Assembly (NCBI GenBank): GCA_964293815.1
Contig: CAXYYC010000002.1
Location: 1-64,000, forward strand
Source: CTSOIL-112 sp964293815
GTDB lineage: Bacteria; Pseudomonadota; Gammaproteobacteria; Burkholderiales; Burkholderiaceae
Direction of reading: 5' to 3'
DNA length: 64,000 bases
The stretch's first letter is position 1, and every line of letters begins with the position of its first letter. This document shows, one piece after another, positions 36,904-46,022 of this stretch. The position numbers were made by a program, and so were the translations under genes. The notes beneath the pieces are model-generated. The model had not been told where the DNA came from, searched no databases, and saw only the letters and a list, made by a program, of their open reading frames with translations.

Positions 36904-37257
36904 TTATTGTGGAATTCCTTGTGTTGCATTCGGCTTAGCCGGCGCAGCTGGTTGAGCAGGTTGTTGCTCTTGCACTTTCACGTTACTCAAATTTACGCCG
37001 CCATCACTGACCGACGAAATCGGGCTAACCACAAAAGACAGAACGATGGTGCAGATCACAAACACCGTCGCCAACCATGCCGTGGTACGGCTAAGGAAGT
37101 TGGCCGAGCCTGCCGCGCCAAACACGGTACCGGACGCACCGGAACCAAATGCTGCACCAGCATCAGCACCTTTACCTTGCTGAACCAAAACCAAGCCTAT
37201 CACACCCACGGCGGATAAAACCTGTAACACAATCATCATTGTTTTGAGTAATTCCAC
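36904..37257 (-). CDS. secG: Preprotein translocase subunit SecG
   Basis: A 117-residue small membrane subunit of the SecYEG channel. It has the N-terminal helix VLQVLSAVGVIGLVLVQQGKGAD, the conserved GAAFGSGASGTVFGA glycine-rich loop, and the second helix TAWLATVFVICTIVLSFVV, with a Pro/Ala/Gln tail. The start is GTG at 37257; an ATG six codons further in is possible. It follows tpiA, as in most betaproteobacteria. Confidence 0.93.
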   Translation of the reverse strand: MELLKTMMIVLQVLSAVGVIGLVLVQQGKGADAGAAFGSGASGTVFGAAGSANFLSRTTAWLATVFVICTIVLSFVVSPISSVSDGGVNLSNVKVQEQQPAQPAAPAKPNATQGIPQ

Positions 37258-37354
37258 TTTTTTCTAATTCCTCATTGGGACACCGTTTGCGCTGATCGCA
37301 AAAACCGTATCCGTATATCATTCTATTTGACGTTATTGTACGCTATTTCTCGCC

Positions 37355-38104
37355 TCAAGCTGAGTGATAAATTGCTAAAAAATCCTCTGCAACCAGCGCT
37401 GCACCGCCAATCAAACCACCATCCACGTCTGGCTTGGCGAAAATCTCTTGTGCATTATTGGCCTTCACGCTGCCGCCATACAAGATCGTCATGTTTTCAG
37501 CCATCGCGCCGTCCAATTCGCGCAACGCTGCACGAATCCAGCCATGCACTTCTTGCGCTTGCTCAGGCGAAGCGGTTTTACCTGTGCCAATCGCCCAAAC
37601 CGGTTCGTATGCCAAAATACTACGCGACAAACCTGACACGCCGATGACATCAGCCACCACTTTGAGTTGACGCAAGACCACCGCTTGCGCTTGGCCTGAT
37701 TCACGTTCGCTCAATGTTTCGCCCACACAAATCACTGGCGTCAAGTCTGCCGCTAAGGCCACGCGCGATTTTTCCGCCACCACAGCATCGGTTTCGCCAT
37801 ACAAGCTACGACGTTCGGAGTGCCCGACAATCACCAATTGCACACCAAAATCTTTGAGCATATCGGCACTAACTTCACCGGTATACGCGCCGCTACCTTT
37901 GTCGCTCATATTTTGCGCACCGTAGGCAATCGCGCTATTGGCCAAAGTCGCTTGTACTTGCGCCAAATACGGATAGGGCGCACAAACCGCCATGCGTGCC
38001 GAGCCTTTTTCTTGCATACCTGCGATCAATTCGTTCAACAATGCGGCATTTGCACTTAAACTGCCGTTCATTTTCCAGTTACCGATGACCCATTGACTAC
38101 GCAT
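37355..38104 (-). CDS. tpiA: Triosephosphate isomerase
   Basis: A 249-residue TIM-barrel enzyme of glycolysis. Catalytic residues are visible: the Lys in GNWKMNGS, the His in IVGHSERR and the Glu in AYEPVWAIGTGK, followed by the phosphate loop LYGGSVKANN. The start at 38104 (MRSQWVIGNWK) has GGAGAG upstream; an extended upstream frame is not coding. It leads the tpiA-secG-tRNA-nuo array. Confidence 0.97.
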   Translation of the reverse strand: MRSQWVIGNWKMNGSLSANAALLNELIAGMQEKGSARMAVCAPYPYLAQVQATLANSAIAYGAQNMSDKGSGAYTGEVSADMLKDFGVQLVIVGHSERRSLYGETDAVVAEKSRVALAADLTPVICVGETLSERESGQAQAVVLRQLKVVADVIGVSGLSRSILAYEPVWAIGTGKTASPEQAQEVHGWIRAALRELDGAMAENMTILYGGSVKANNAQEIFAKPDVDGGLIGGAALVAEDFLAIYHSA

Positions 38105-38289
38105 GATGCTCTCCGAAAAGGTTTTTGAGGACTTCATCCCCGGCGCAAATGCTCGCGTCGGACAACTTTAGAATTATACGCCGTTCAGCCAAATCGGTCA
38201 ATCTGAACGCTGATGATTTACGCCGCGCACTATCGACGAAAAAGCTCAATCGACGTCAAAAGACGCATCCTTCTGATTCAAAACGGTTT

Positions 38290-39297
38290 TTAGTCTTTAT
38301 CCCATGACAAGACCAGTTTGCCCGAATGTTGGTTTGACTCCATATACTGATGCGCTTCACGCACTTGCTCAAATCCAAACACCTTGTGCACCATCGGTAC
38401 AATTAAACCCTGCTCAATGGCCGGCCAAATACGCTCGCGCAAGCCGTGCGCCAACTGCGCCTTGGTATCCGCCGATTGCGGACGCAAAAATGCGCCGGTT
38501 AATACGGCCTCTTTACCCATAACCTCATGAACCTTGATTTCCATCTTGGAGCCAGTTAAAAACGCAATCCAAGCCAAACGTCCGCGTCGCGCCAACACAC
38601 GCATATTACCCGCCGCAGTTGCGGTGCCGAGCATATCGAGAATCACATCAACGCCACGCCCAGCGGTTTTCTCCAAAACCACATCGCTCCAATGTTCGTC
38701 CAGCAACACCACCTCATCCGCACCTAATTGACGGCAAAAATCCGCCTTGCTCATTTGGCGCAAGGTGACAATCACCCGATGCCCCAATGCCTTGGCCATT
38801 TGAATCGCACTCGCGCCAATACCACTCGCACCCGCATGAATGAGCAGAGTTTCCGACGCCTGATACAAGCCCAATTGCGCGCGCTCAAACACATTCAACC
38901 AAACCGTAAATAAGGTTTCCGGCAGGCTCGCCGCCTGCGCCATCGTCCAACCATTTGGCACGGGCAAACAATGACGCGCATCCGCCCAAACGTATTCGGC
39001 ATAACCGCCGCCGTGCGTTAAAGCACACACGCGATCACCCACTTTCCACGACGAATCGCCTTTGACCTCAACCACTTCGCCCGCCACTTCCAGACCGAGT
39101 AACGGCGACGCATCCTTCGGCGGCGCGTACAGACCACTGCGTTGCAGCACATCGGGGCGATTGATCCCCGCCGCATGTACACGAATCAACACCTGCTGTG
39201 CCAAATTCGGCCACGGCTGTGGCAGCGCCACTTCAGCCAGTTGCAACACCTCAGCGCCACCCGCACCCTCGCACACCACCGCACGCATCATATCCAT
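38290..39297 (-). CDS. NAD(P)H-quinone oxidoreductase, zinc-independent MDR family
   Basis: A 335-residue medium-chain reductase of the Qor/PIG3 type. It has GINRPDVLQRSGLY near the start (no zinc ligands), the dinucleotide loop HAGASGIGASAIQMAKALG, and the family's PLLGLEVAGEV block. It would reduce quinones with NADPH. Several Met codons lie at the front; 39297 follows GGAGGG. It overlaps the region after the DUF2238 gene by a short stretch and probably shares its transcript. Confidence 0.9.
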   Translation of the reverse strand: MDMMRAVVCEGAGGAEVLQLAEVALPQPWPNLAQQVLIRVHAAGINRPDVLQRSGLYAPPKDASPLLGLEVAGEVVEVKGDSSWKVGDRVCALTHGGGYAEYVWADARHCLPVPNGWTMAQAASLPETLFTVWLNVFERAQLGLYQASETLLIHAGASGIGASAIQMAKALGHRVIVTLRQMSKADFCRQLGADEVVLLDEHWSDVVLEKTAGRGVDVILDMLGTATAAGNMRVLARRGRLAWIAFLTGSKMEIKVHEVMGKEAVLTGAFLRPQSADTKAQLAHGLRERIWPAIEQGLIVPMVHKVFGFEQVREAHQYMESNQHSGKLVLSWDKD

Positions 39298-39314
39298 ACA
39301 CCCTCCAACGACCA

Positions 39315-39965
39315 TCACGAATAAAAAAGACTGCTCGACCAGTTATCCAACTGCTCAATTTGGCGATCATGCCAACGACGAAACACCAACACCGCCACCA
39401 ACGCTCCGAGCAAAGCAAACCCCATATCCGACTGCGTATCCCATACATACCCTTGCGTGCCGAGAAATTCATCCGCACCCTGCCCGAGCAACGCCGCCGC
39501 CAGCCACTCAATCAACTCATACACCGCACTAACCGTCATGGCCACACAGACCGAGAAAAAACCCGCTACACCGCGCCCATTCACCCAGCCACGCCGCAGC
39601 ATCAATTCCCGCGCAGCCAATGCCGGTACGAACCCTTGCATAAAATGACCGATTTTGTCATACGGATTGCGCGAGAGAGTAAACGCATCCTGCAACCAAA
39701 AACCCAAAGGCACACGCGCATACGAATACGCACCGCCCAAAATCAGCACCAAAGCATGTGCGGCGATCAACGCATACAACAAACTTGTCCAAGTAAAAGA
39801 ACGGCGCGTCAGCCACAATAACGGGAACACCACGAGAACCGGAAACACCTCCATCCACCATGTCGTGCGGTCAAACGGACGAATGGCCGAAACCAGCAAC
39901 GCCAGCACAACCAAGACGCTGCCCACCGTCAATGCGTATCGGGAAACCAAAAACGGGCGATGCAT
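39315..39965 (-). CDS. DUF2238 family inner-membrane protein (YjdF-like)
   Basis: A 216-residue protein with about six hydrophobic helices. The family signature is NPYDKIGHFMQGFVPALAARELMLRR near the middle (His and acidic residues) and YELIEWLAAALLGQGADEFLGTQGYVWDTQSDM. The role of DUF2238/YjdF is not known. It is next to the quinone oxidoreductase gene, overlapping its upstream region. Confidence 0.85.
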   Translation of the reverse strand: MHRPFLVSRYALTVGSVLVVLALLVSAIRPFDRTTWWMEVFPVLVVFPLLWLTRRSFTWTSLLYALIAAHALVLILGGAYSYARVPLGFWLQDAFTLSRNPYDKIGHFMQGFVPALAARELMLRRGWVNGRGVAGFFSVCVAMTVSAVYELIEWLAAALLGQGADEFLGTQGYVWDTQSDMGFALLGALVAVLVFRRWHDRQIEQLDNWSSSLFYS

Positions 39966-40002
39966 ACCATCTCCTCTAATGTGGTTTGGGCAAGACCCAG
40001 CC

Positions 40003-40212
40003 TCACAAACCGTTGGCTTTTAAAATCAACTCCACGGCCAGCTTAATGCCAAACCCAACCACGCCCATCATCAGCGCGATCATCATCACCATCAAACCAT
40101 ATTTACCGGCTTTGCTCTCATGCGCCAATTGAAATACGATGAAAAACATAAACGCAACCAGACCGCCCACGCCCAAACGCACGGCCCACGTCGCAAATTC
40201 CGCTTCAGACAT
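40003..40212 (-). CDS. DUF2788 family small membrane protein
   Basis: A 69-residue protein with two hydrophobic helices (LGVGGLVAFMFFIVFQLAHESKAG and LMVMMIALMMGVVGFGIKLAVELIL split by a short loop). The pattern EFATWAVRLGVGG at the start is that of DUF2788, a family confined mainly to betaproteobacteria and their relatives. Function unknown. Confidence 0.8.
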   Translation of the reverse strand: MSEAEFATWAVRLGVGGLVAFMFFIVFQLAHESKAGKYGLMVMMIALMMGVVGFGIKLAVELILKANGL

Positions 40213-40245
40213 ACCTCCCCCTACGCACTCATTATTATCGTTTCA

Positions 40246-40797
40246 TTATGCCTGTGCTTTTTTCAACCATGCGGCCAACATATGCGGCTGCAACGCATCA
40301 TATGCCTCAAATGGCTGATGAATCCACGGGCTATTTTCCAAAAAATCCACACAGTAATCCGGCTTTGACTCCATATCCTCAGAGGCATGACCCTTGCGCC
40401 ACAACACCGCCGAGCGCACATCCGTGATGGACGGGTAAAATTCCTTCAAATGCGCCTTCACCGCCGCCAAGGTCACGCCGGTATCAATCAAATCATCCAC
40501 CAGCAACACGCTACCGCTCAACTCTCCCTGCGTCATCGTGATGTTTTTTGCAATGTCCAACGCACCCTGCACCGTACCGATAGACTCACGATACGAGCTG
40601 GTAGACAACACCGCCAACGGCTTATCAAAAATACGGCACAATACATTACCCGCGACCAAACCGCCGCGCGCCAAGCACGACACCACGTCAAAATGCCAAC
40701 CCGACTCATAAATCTGCAACGCCAAACGCTCAATCATTCGATGATAACCCTGCCAATCGACATACAAATCGGTCTCAGTGCTTTGCTGGATGCTCAT
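40246..40797 (-). CDS. Phosphoribosyltransferase (xanthine/hypoxanthine type)
   Basis: A 183-residue type I PRTase. The PRPP-binding motif VLLVDDLIDTGVTL lies around residue 93, and SCLARGGLVAGNVL earlier binds pyrophosphate. Family resemblance is to Gpt/xanthine PRTases used in purine salvage; base specificity is not certain. The start at 40797 is set by GAGG eight bases before. A neighbouring purA gene fits a purine theme but is about 900 bases away. Confidence 0.88.
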   Translation of the reverse strand: MSIQQSTETDLYVDWQGYHRMIERLALQIYESGWHFDVVSCLARGGLVAGNVLCRIFDKPLAVLSTSSYRESIGTVQGALDIAKNITMTQGELSGSVLLVDDLIDTGVTLAAVKAHLKEFYPSITDVRSAVLWRKGHASEDMESKPDYCVDFLENSPWIHQPFEAYDALQPHMLAAWLKKAQA

Positions 40798-40913
40798 TTT
40801 TATTTCCTCTTTTATAGACAAACCATGGATTGAAAGCGCAAATTGTAAGCCATTTCCCCACAAAAATGCTTACAATCTCGCATCTCTTGGCAAATCAATC
40901 AACGCGCGTTCAA

Positions 40914-41162
40914 ATGGAACAACTCGAATTTTTCGACCTGCCCAACCCCTGCAAAGGCGTGTGCGAATCCAACGCACAAGGCCTGTGCAAAGGCTGTTTT
41001 CGCAAACGCGAGGAACGTCAATACTGGCAACACCTCACCCCTGCGCAACAATACTGGGTACTGCGGCTGTGTCGGATTCGGGAACAAAAATACCTGCGCA
41101 GTTTAGCCACGTACCCAACAGATACCGATGAACCTTCGGATCAAATGAATTTATTTGAATAA
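40914..41162 (+). CDS. DUF1289 family Cys-rich protein
   Basis: An 82-residue protein with four Cys in the DUF1289 pattern: NPCKGVCESNAQGLCKGCFRKREE (Cys near residues 12, 16, 24 and 27), followed by WQHLTPAQQYWVL. The Cys likely bind zinc or an iron-sulfur cluster, but the family role is unknown. The ATG at 40914 is chosen over an upstream extension because the motif starts there and the family is this short. Confidence 0.88.
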   Translation: MEQLEFFDLPNPCKGVCESNAQGLCKGCFRKREERQYWQHLTPAQQYWVLRLCRIREQKYLRSLATYPTDTDEPSDQMNLFE

Positions 41163-41169
41163 TCCATAA

Positions 41170-41198
41170 AAAATAGCCCTCGAACTGAGGGCTATTTT
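41170..41198. terminator. Bidirectional terminator
   Basis: Perfect 12-bp stem AAAATAGCCCTC / GAGGGCTATTTT with a five-base loop between the convergent DUF1289 gene and the secreted-protein gene. The flanking A and T runs let it work on both strands. Confidence 0.85.
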
Positions 41199-41216
41199 GT
41201 GCCGTATCACTATCCA

Positions 41217-41651
41217 TCACTGGGTAAAGCGCACACGCACATTCACCACGATTGGATGGGGCGCTTTACTGCGCACCCCACTCAAGTTCAAATTCGGCAG
41301 TTGTGACTGACTAAATTGCTGGGCAAAGCAGTTCGAAAAGCCCGTCTGCGGTCGCACCTGCGCATCGCGCACCCACCCATCCGCATGTACAGCACCAACC
41401 AAGGCAAATTGCTGTTCACCGCCTACGCCAGCATCAGTGACGCGATTTGTAACAGCCGCACCAGCAACATTTTGCCGCATACACGCATTGACCGCAGATT
41501 GAATATATGGCATGAGTAACCGATCATAATGTGCGCCTTCTGGTGTTTTAATTGCCTGCTGCGCCTGTACCAGTCGATCTGAAAAATCATCCGCCCAAGC
41601 CATCGAGGTCGACAACATTGCAATCAAAAGCCATACTTTAGAATACTTCAT
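41217..41651 (-). CDS. Hypothetical secreted protein
   Basis: A 144-residue protein with a clear Sec signal peptide (MKYSKVWLLIAMLSTSMAWA, cut after AWA). The mature part has two Cys (ACMRQN and NCFAQQF), so a disulfide is possible, and a C-terminal strand-rich segment IVVNVRVRFTQ. I do not recognise a family. The ATG at 41651 is best spaced from AGGAGG. It ends near the purA gene on the same strand. Confidence 0.7.
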   Translation of the reverse strand: MKYSKVWLLIAMLSTSMAWADDFSDRLVQAQQAIKTPEGAHYDRLLMPYIQSAVNACMRQNVAGAAVTNRVTDAGVGGEQQFALVGAVHADGWVRDAQVRPQTGFSNCFAQQFSQSQLPNLNLSGVRSKAPHPIVVNVRVRFTQ

Positions 41652-41683
41652 CATCACCTCCTAAAGACCGAACTGTTTTACCA

Positions 41684-43012
41684 TCAACCCAATAATAGGG
41701 TTTTCGATTTATTGATCGTATGCATCCGATCAGGACCAGTAGACACAATGTCAATCGGTACGCCGCAGACTTCTTCCAAACGATTCAAATACGCCTGCGC
41801 GTTTTTGGGCAACGCATCCCACGACGTTGCGCCAAAGGTTGACTCATTCCAGCCCGCAAAGGTTTCATAAATTGGCGTACAACGCGCCACTTCATCCGCT
41901 CCGCGCGGTAGCAAATCCACACGTTGGCCGTCGATTTCATAGCCCACGCACAATTTGACTTCTGGCAATCCGTCCAATACATCCAGCTTCATCATCGCCA
42001 AACCCGACACGCCATTGATCTGAATCGAGCGTTTCAGCGCGGCCGCATCAAACCAACCACAGCGACGCGCGCGCCCTGTGACCGAGCCGAACTCTTTCCC
42101 CACCTCGGCCATATGTTTGCCATTCGCATCATTCATGCCTTCAGCGTTGTACAACTCAGTCGGGAACGGACCCGAGCCAACGCGCGTGCAATACGCTTTG
42201 GTGATGCCCAAAATATAGTTCAAACGATTCGGACCGACACCCGCGCCCGCCGCCGCAGCGCCCGCCACGCAGTTGGAACTGGTGACGAACGGATAAGTGC
42301 CGTGATCGACGTCCAGCAAGGTTCCTTGCGCACCTTCGAACAACAAACGCCCGCCGTTGGCCTGAATATCGTACAAGGTCGCCGAAACATCCGCCACCAT
42401 CGGTTTGAGCAGATCGGCAAACGCCAAAGCTTCGTCCAAAGTTTTTTGATAATCCAGCGCCTCAGCCCCCAGATACTGGGTCAGCATGAAATTGTGAAAA
42501 TCCAAAGTCTCTTTCAACTTGGCCGCGAACAGTTCAGGATCGAACAAATCCTGCACGCGCAGCGCGCGACGCGCCACTTTATCCTCATAAGCAGGACCGA
42601 TACCGCGTCCGGTCGTACCGATTTTCGCCGCGCCGCGTTTCGCTTCGCGCGCCTGATCGACGGCAATGTGGTACGGCAAAATCAATGTACACGCCTCAGA
42701 AATACGCAGACGTGAGCGCACATCCACACCAGCGGCTTCCAGTTCGCCGATTTCTTTAAACAAGGCTTCGGGCGAGAGCACCACGCCATTGCCAATAAAG
42801 CATGGCAAGCCAGCGTGCATGATGCCGGACGGAATCAGACGCAACACCGTTTTATGACCATTGATAATCAGCGTATGACCGGCATTATGACCGCCTTGGA
42901 AGCGCACCACGCCCTGCGTGGACTCACTCAGCCAGTCGATGATTTTGCCCTTGCCCTCATCACCCCACTGTGTTCCAATCACCACCACATTACCTTGCTG
43001 TACTGCGCTCAT
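41684..43012 (-). CDS. purA: Adenylosuccinate synthetase
   Basis: A 442-residue GTP-dependent enzyme joining IMP and aspartate in AMP synthesis. The GDEGKGK loop near residue 15, FQGGHNAGHT, GTTGRGIGPAYEDK and QGTLLDVDHGTYPFVTSS are diagnostic. The ATG at 43012 is chosen because AAAGGA is correctly spaced for it; a Met two codons earlier is too close. It follows hisZ, the usual betaproteobacterial order. Confidence 0.97.
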   Translation of the reverse strand: MSAVQQGNVVVIGTQWGDEGKGKIIDWLSESTQGVVRFQGGHNAGHTLIINGHKTVLRLIPSGIMHAGLPCFIGNGVVLSPEALFKEIGELEAAGVDVRSRLRISEACTLILPYHIAVDQAREAKRGAAKIGTTGRGIGPAYEDKVARRALRVQDLFDPELFAAKLKETLDFHNFMLTQYLGAEALDYQKTLDEALAFADLLKPMVADVSATLYDIQANGGRLLFEGAQGTLLDVDHGTYPFVTSSNCVAGAAAAGAGVGPNRLNYILGITKAYCTRVGSGPFPTELYNAEGMNDANGKHMAEVGKEFGSVTGRARRCGWFDAAALKRSIQINGVSGLAMMKLDVLDGLPEVKLCVGYEIDGQRVDLLPRGADEVARCTPIYETFAGWNESTFGATSWDALPKNAQAYLNRLEEVCGVPIDIVSTGPDRMHTINKSKTLLLG

Positions 43013-43082
43013 AACCATTCCTTTATCTCAAAAACACTCAACGATTTGATTTCTAAAACCGATTTTAAATATTCCAAACCCA

Positions 43083-44255
43083 TCATGCCTTGGCTTTCAC
43101 CACCCAAGCATCGCCTTCGCGCACCAATTCACGGTCGCAGGCAAATTCATCTTCCTCATGCGCATCGCCGTTAGGCAAAGGAATCACCACTTCGCCCTGC
43201 GCACGCAACTGCGCAATCGCAGCATTCAAATCCGCATCGAACGACCACGGCGCACCGATGGCGCTTTTCGCCGGAATCGACGGCAAAATCTCCGTGATCT
43301 CACGCAAATCCAGCGAGAAACCCGTCGCCGGACGCGCCCGCCCAAAACGCTCACCAATGCGATCATAACGTCCACCGCGCGCAATCGCATTCGGCACGCC
43401 ATTACAATAACCGGCGAACATCACGCCCGTGTGATAACTGTACCCATTCAAATCCGCCAAATCAAACTGCACAATGCCATCGGTATCCAACTTAGCCAAA
43501 ATCGCCAGCTCATCCAAAGCCTTGCCAATGCGTTCATCCTGCGGCAACACCGCACGCGCACGCGCCAAAACCTCAACGCCACCGTACAAATCCAACAACG
43601 CCAACAACGCCGAGCGCACCGATTCAGGATAAGCGCGCGTACATTCACGCAGCGCCGCCGTATCCTTCGCCTGCAATGCCGCGTATACCGCAGACGCACC
43701 GCTTTGCGTATCCTTCAACAACTGCGCAGGGACTTCAGACAAAATCGCGCGCACAATCTGCGCATGCGACACATCCACGCGCGCGCCCGGCAGTTTGCAA
43801 AATTTCAAGGCCTCAATCAACAACGACTGAATTTCCGCATCCGCTTCCAAACCCTGATGACCGTACAATTCCGCACCGATCACCAGCGGCTCGCGCGAGG
43901 CCAGCAAGCCCACGGCACGCGCATGAAATACCGAGCCGAAATAGCATAACCGCGCCACGCCCTGACGATTGAGCAAATGCGCATCAATCCGCGCCACCTG
44001 CGAGGTCATATCCGCACGAATCGCCAAAGTGCGTCCAGTCACCTGATCCGCCCATTTCACTGTGCGCAAATTCAGATCATCGTCCTCATCATCCAGTAAC
44101 GCATCGGTATACTCCACCAACGGCGGCATGACCAATTCATAGCCGTAGCGTTTGAACACTTCCAGCAAGCCACGGCGCAAAGCCTCCAGCGTGCGCGCCT
44201 GACGCGGCAACACATCGGAAATCTGATCGGGCAAAACCCAAGCGTTTTTACTCAT
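43083..44255 (-). CDS. hisZ: ATP phosphoribosyltransferase regulatory subunit
   Basis: A 390-residue HisRS-like protein without the tRNA-binding domain. The N-terminus WVLPDQISDVLPRQARTLEALRRGLLEVFKRYGY and the later PLVEYTD and GYSYHTGVMFAGY with RGGRYD match HisZ, the regulator that activates the short form of HisG in histidine synthesis. hisG itself is not in the window. It lies upstream of purA on the same strand. Confidence 0.94.
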   Translation of the reverse strand: MSKNAWVLPDQISDVLPRQARTLEALRRGLLEVFKRYGYELVMPPLVEYTDALLDDEDDDLNLRTVKWADQVTGRTLAIRADMTSQVARIDAHLLNRQGVARLCYFGSVFHARAVGLLASREPLVIGAELYGHQGLEADAEIQSLLIEALKFCKLPGARVDVSHAQIVRAILSEVPAQLLKDTQSGASAVYAALQAKDTAALRECTRAYPESVRSALLALLDLYGGVEVLARARAVLPQDERIGKALDELAILAKLDTDGIVQFDLADLNGYSYHTGVMFAGYCNGVPNAIARGGRYDRIGERFGRARPATGFSLDLREITEILPSIPAKSAIGAPWSFDADLNAAIAQLRAQGEVVIPLPNGDAHEEDEFACDRELVREGDAWVVKAKA

Positions 44256-44302
44256 AAAACCTGTATCCCTGTCATTTCAGCCAACGACTTGTAAAATGAC
44301 AC

Positions 44303-44352
44303 AAAAAAACACGCCTTCGAATGTGCAGAAAGTGCATTGAAAAGGCGTGTTT
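44303..44352 (-). terminator. Terminator of the Slam/lipoprotein locus
   Basis: Outer arms AAACACGCCTT / AAGGCGTGTTT enclose a second stem-loop (AATG-GCA / TGC-ATT), with seven T on the minus strand. It lies between the Slam gene and hisZ and should end transcription of the former. Confidence 0.7.
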
Positions 44353-44467
44353 ATTATGTTTATGGAGCGCTCGCCTGAACTAACAAACGAAACCCCGTGC
44401 TTTTCAGCCGTATTTTACGGGAAAATACCGCCTCAGTCATATATTTTTATCAATCAAACGATTTCGC

Positions 44468-45316
44468 TCAAAACCGCCGATCCAAGCTCAGATACACACG
44501 TTGCTTTTGATACGCATACAAACTGATATTACTGGTGGTTTTTTGCGCCTCAAAATTCAGCTTGGGCATCACCCCCCAGAGGTACCAACGGCGATTCCAC
44601 AGCGTCAACGTACCGCTGTATTCACGCTCATCACGCCGCACTTGAAACAAATTCGGCTCATCAAATCGCTTGCGCGCGATTGAGCCTTGCACCTGCGCCG
44701 AAAAACCCGAGGCAAAATCATGCGTCACGCCAGCGCGCACACCCGTGCGCCATGAAGAATCACTCGCATCCTGCGTTTGATCGCGGGTCACATCCATGCC
44801 AAAGACCAACTGCGTAGTCGGATTGAGCGCATGACTCGCACTGAGCGACACAAAATGATAATCGCCATCCAAATAGCTGCGTGAATCATAGCGATTGCGC
44901 CCATACTCATACGCGCCACCGACTTGCCAATCCGGTTTAACGATGTACGAGCCGCTCAAGCGCAGACCATAGGTATGCGAATACGCCCGATTACCAAACC
45001 AACGCTGTTGATAAAACGGCACTGCCGCCGCGTAGTAGCGTGCCGTTTGCCGCTGATAACCCAAATTCGCCCGCGCGATCACATCATCATAATCATGCTG
45101 ATTCCAATACGACTTGCCATTCACGCTCAGACTGCCCGTGATTGCATTCTGATCCGACAAATACACGTCTCGCGCCACATTCACGCCATAACCCAAACCC
45201 TGCGCCTTTTTCGGCAAACTATCCGACGTCAACATCAAATTCGTCATCCGTCCATCCACCGAAATCACCTGCTGTTTCGACGCATTATTCACATTATCAT
45301 CGTTCAGATAATTCAA
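44468..45316 (-). pseudogene. Slam translocon, C-terminal beta-barrel half
   Basis: A 282-codon frame that continues the N-terminal half in the same frame after one TGA (45317-45319). It is made of alternating amphipathic strands (GLRLSGSYIV, LTLWNRRWYLWGV, QKQRVYLSLDRRF) and ends in Phe, as outer-membrane barrels do. NYLNDDNVNNASK just after the stop is the start of the Slam (DUF560) barrel. Alone it has no signal peptide, so it could not reach the outer membrane unless the stop is read through. The two halves together give a complete-length Slam. Confidence 0.75.
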
Positions 45317-45949
45317 TCAGCCATCCACACGCCAAGCATTGCGCCGGCGAATCGCCGTCAAATACTGCTCAACGGTTTGCACCACCTCAGTCGGTGGCTG
45401 ATCCGCCCGAATTTTCTCAAACTGAAATACCGCCGCCTCATTCTGCTGATTTTCAAACAACGCCTGCGCCAAATACAAACGAATCGGGGTCAGTGTCGGC
45501 TGATCCGACAAAATCGCTCGATATGCGTCAATCGCCTGAGCATACTGCCCACGCGCATGCGCCAAACGCGCCCGTGCAAACGACAACAACGTCTCGTCGC
45601 GCGGACTGACCTGTGCGTACAGTGGAATTAAATGCGCCACCATATCCCAAGCCTGTTGCTCCACCGCCTGATTCAAAACCCGTGAAAACAAAGCAGGATT
45701 AGACTGCAACTGCGCATCGTCCACCGCAATCGCACGCCTTGGCTCAGTCTGCGCACTGGGCAATACAGCCGTATGCGCAGGCACTTCACCTGTTGATGGC
45801 ATCGGCATCAAATTGTCTGGCGCCGCCACCGGCGTCACGCTCATTGATGCCTGCGCCCACGCGGACACATTTACGCAAAGCAAACTGCTCGCGATCCATA
45901 AAGATTTCAATCTACCTACATCTACGAATTTACTCAAAACAAACCTCAC
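45317..45949 (-). pseudogene. Slam translocon, N-terminal TPR half
   Basis: A 210-codon frame with a signal peptide (LKSLWIASSLLCVNVSAWA) and TPR-like helices (ARLAHARGQYAQAIDAYRAIL; LYLAQALFENQQNEAAVFQFEKI), ending RRRNAWRVDG then TGA. This is the periplasmic domain of a Slam surface-lipoprotein translocator. The start is GTG 45949 or, with a better GAGG site, TTG 45937. The gene follows its probable substrate by 73 bases. A one-base change explains the stop. Confidence 0.75.
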
Positions 45950-46022
45950 CAGCCATGTAGCAAAAATAAAGCGAGGGATGGCAGCCTCGCTTTAACTTTA
46001 ATTATCTCAAGCAAATAGCCAA

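Noticed and set aside
41924..42715. A 263-codon frame antisense to purA.
   Set aside because: It is opposite a certain gene and its His/Gln/Arg-rich composition is what the complement of that gene's codon usage produces.
43158..43949. A 263-codon frame antisense to hisZ, rich in Arg and Gln.
   Set aside because: Low-complexity product of reading the opposite strand of hisZ; no start site or motif.
45317..45319. TGA in Slam considered as selenocysteine or programmed read-through.
   Set aside because: No selenocysteine insertion hairpin is evident after it, Slam proteins do not use selenocysteine, and the following base is not the favoured C for read-through.
44924..45631. A 235-codon frame antisense to the Slam gene.
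   Set aside because: Ile/Arg/His-rich with no domain; explained by the opposite coding strand. It is not evidence that the Slam stop is false.
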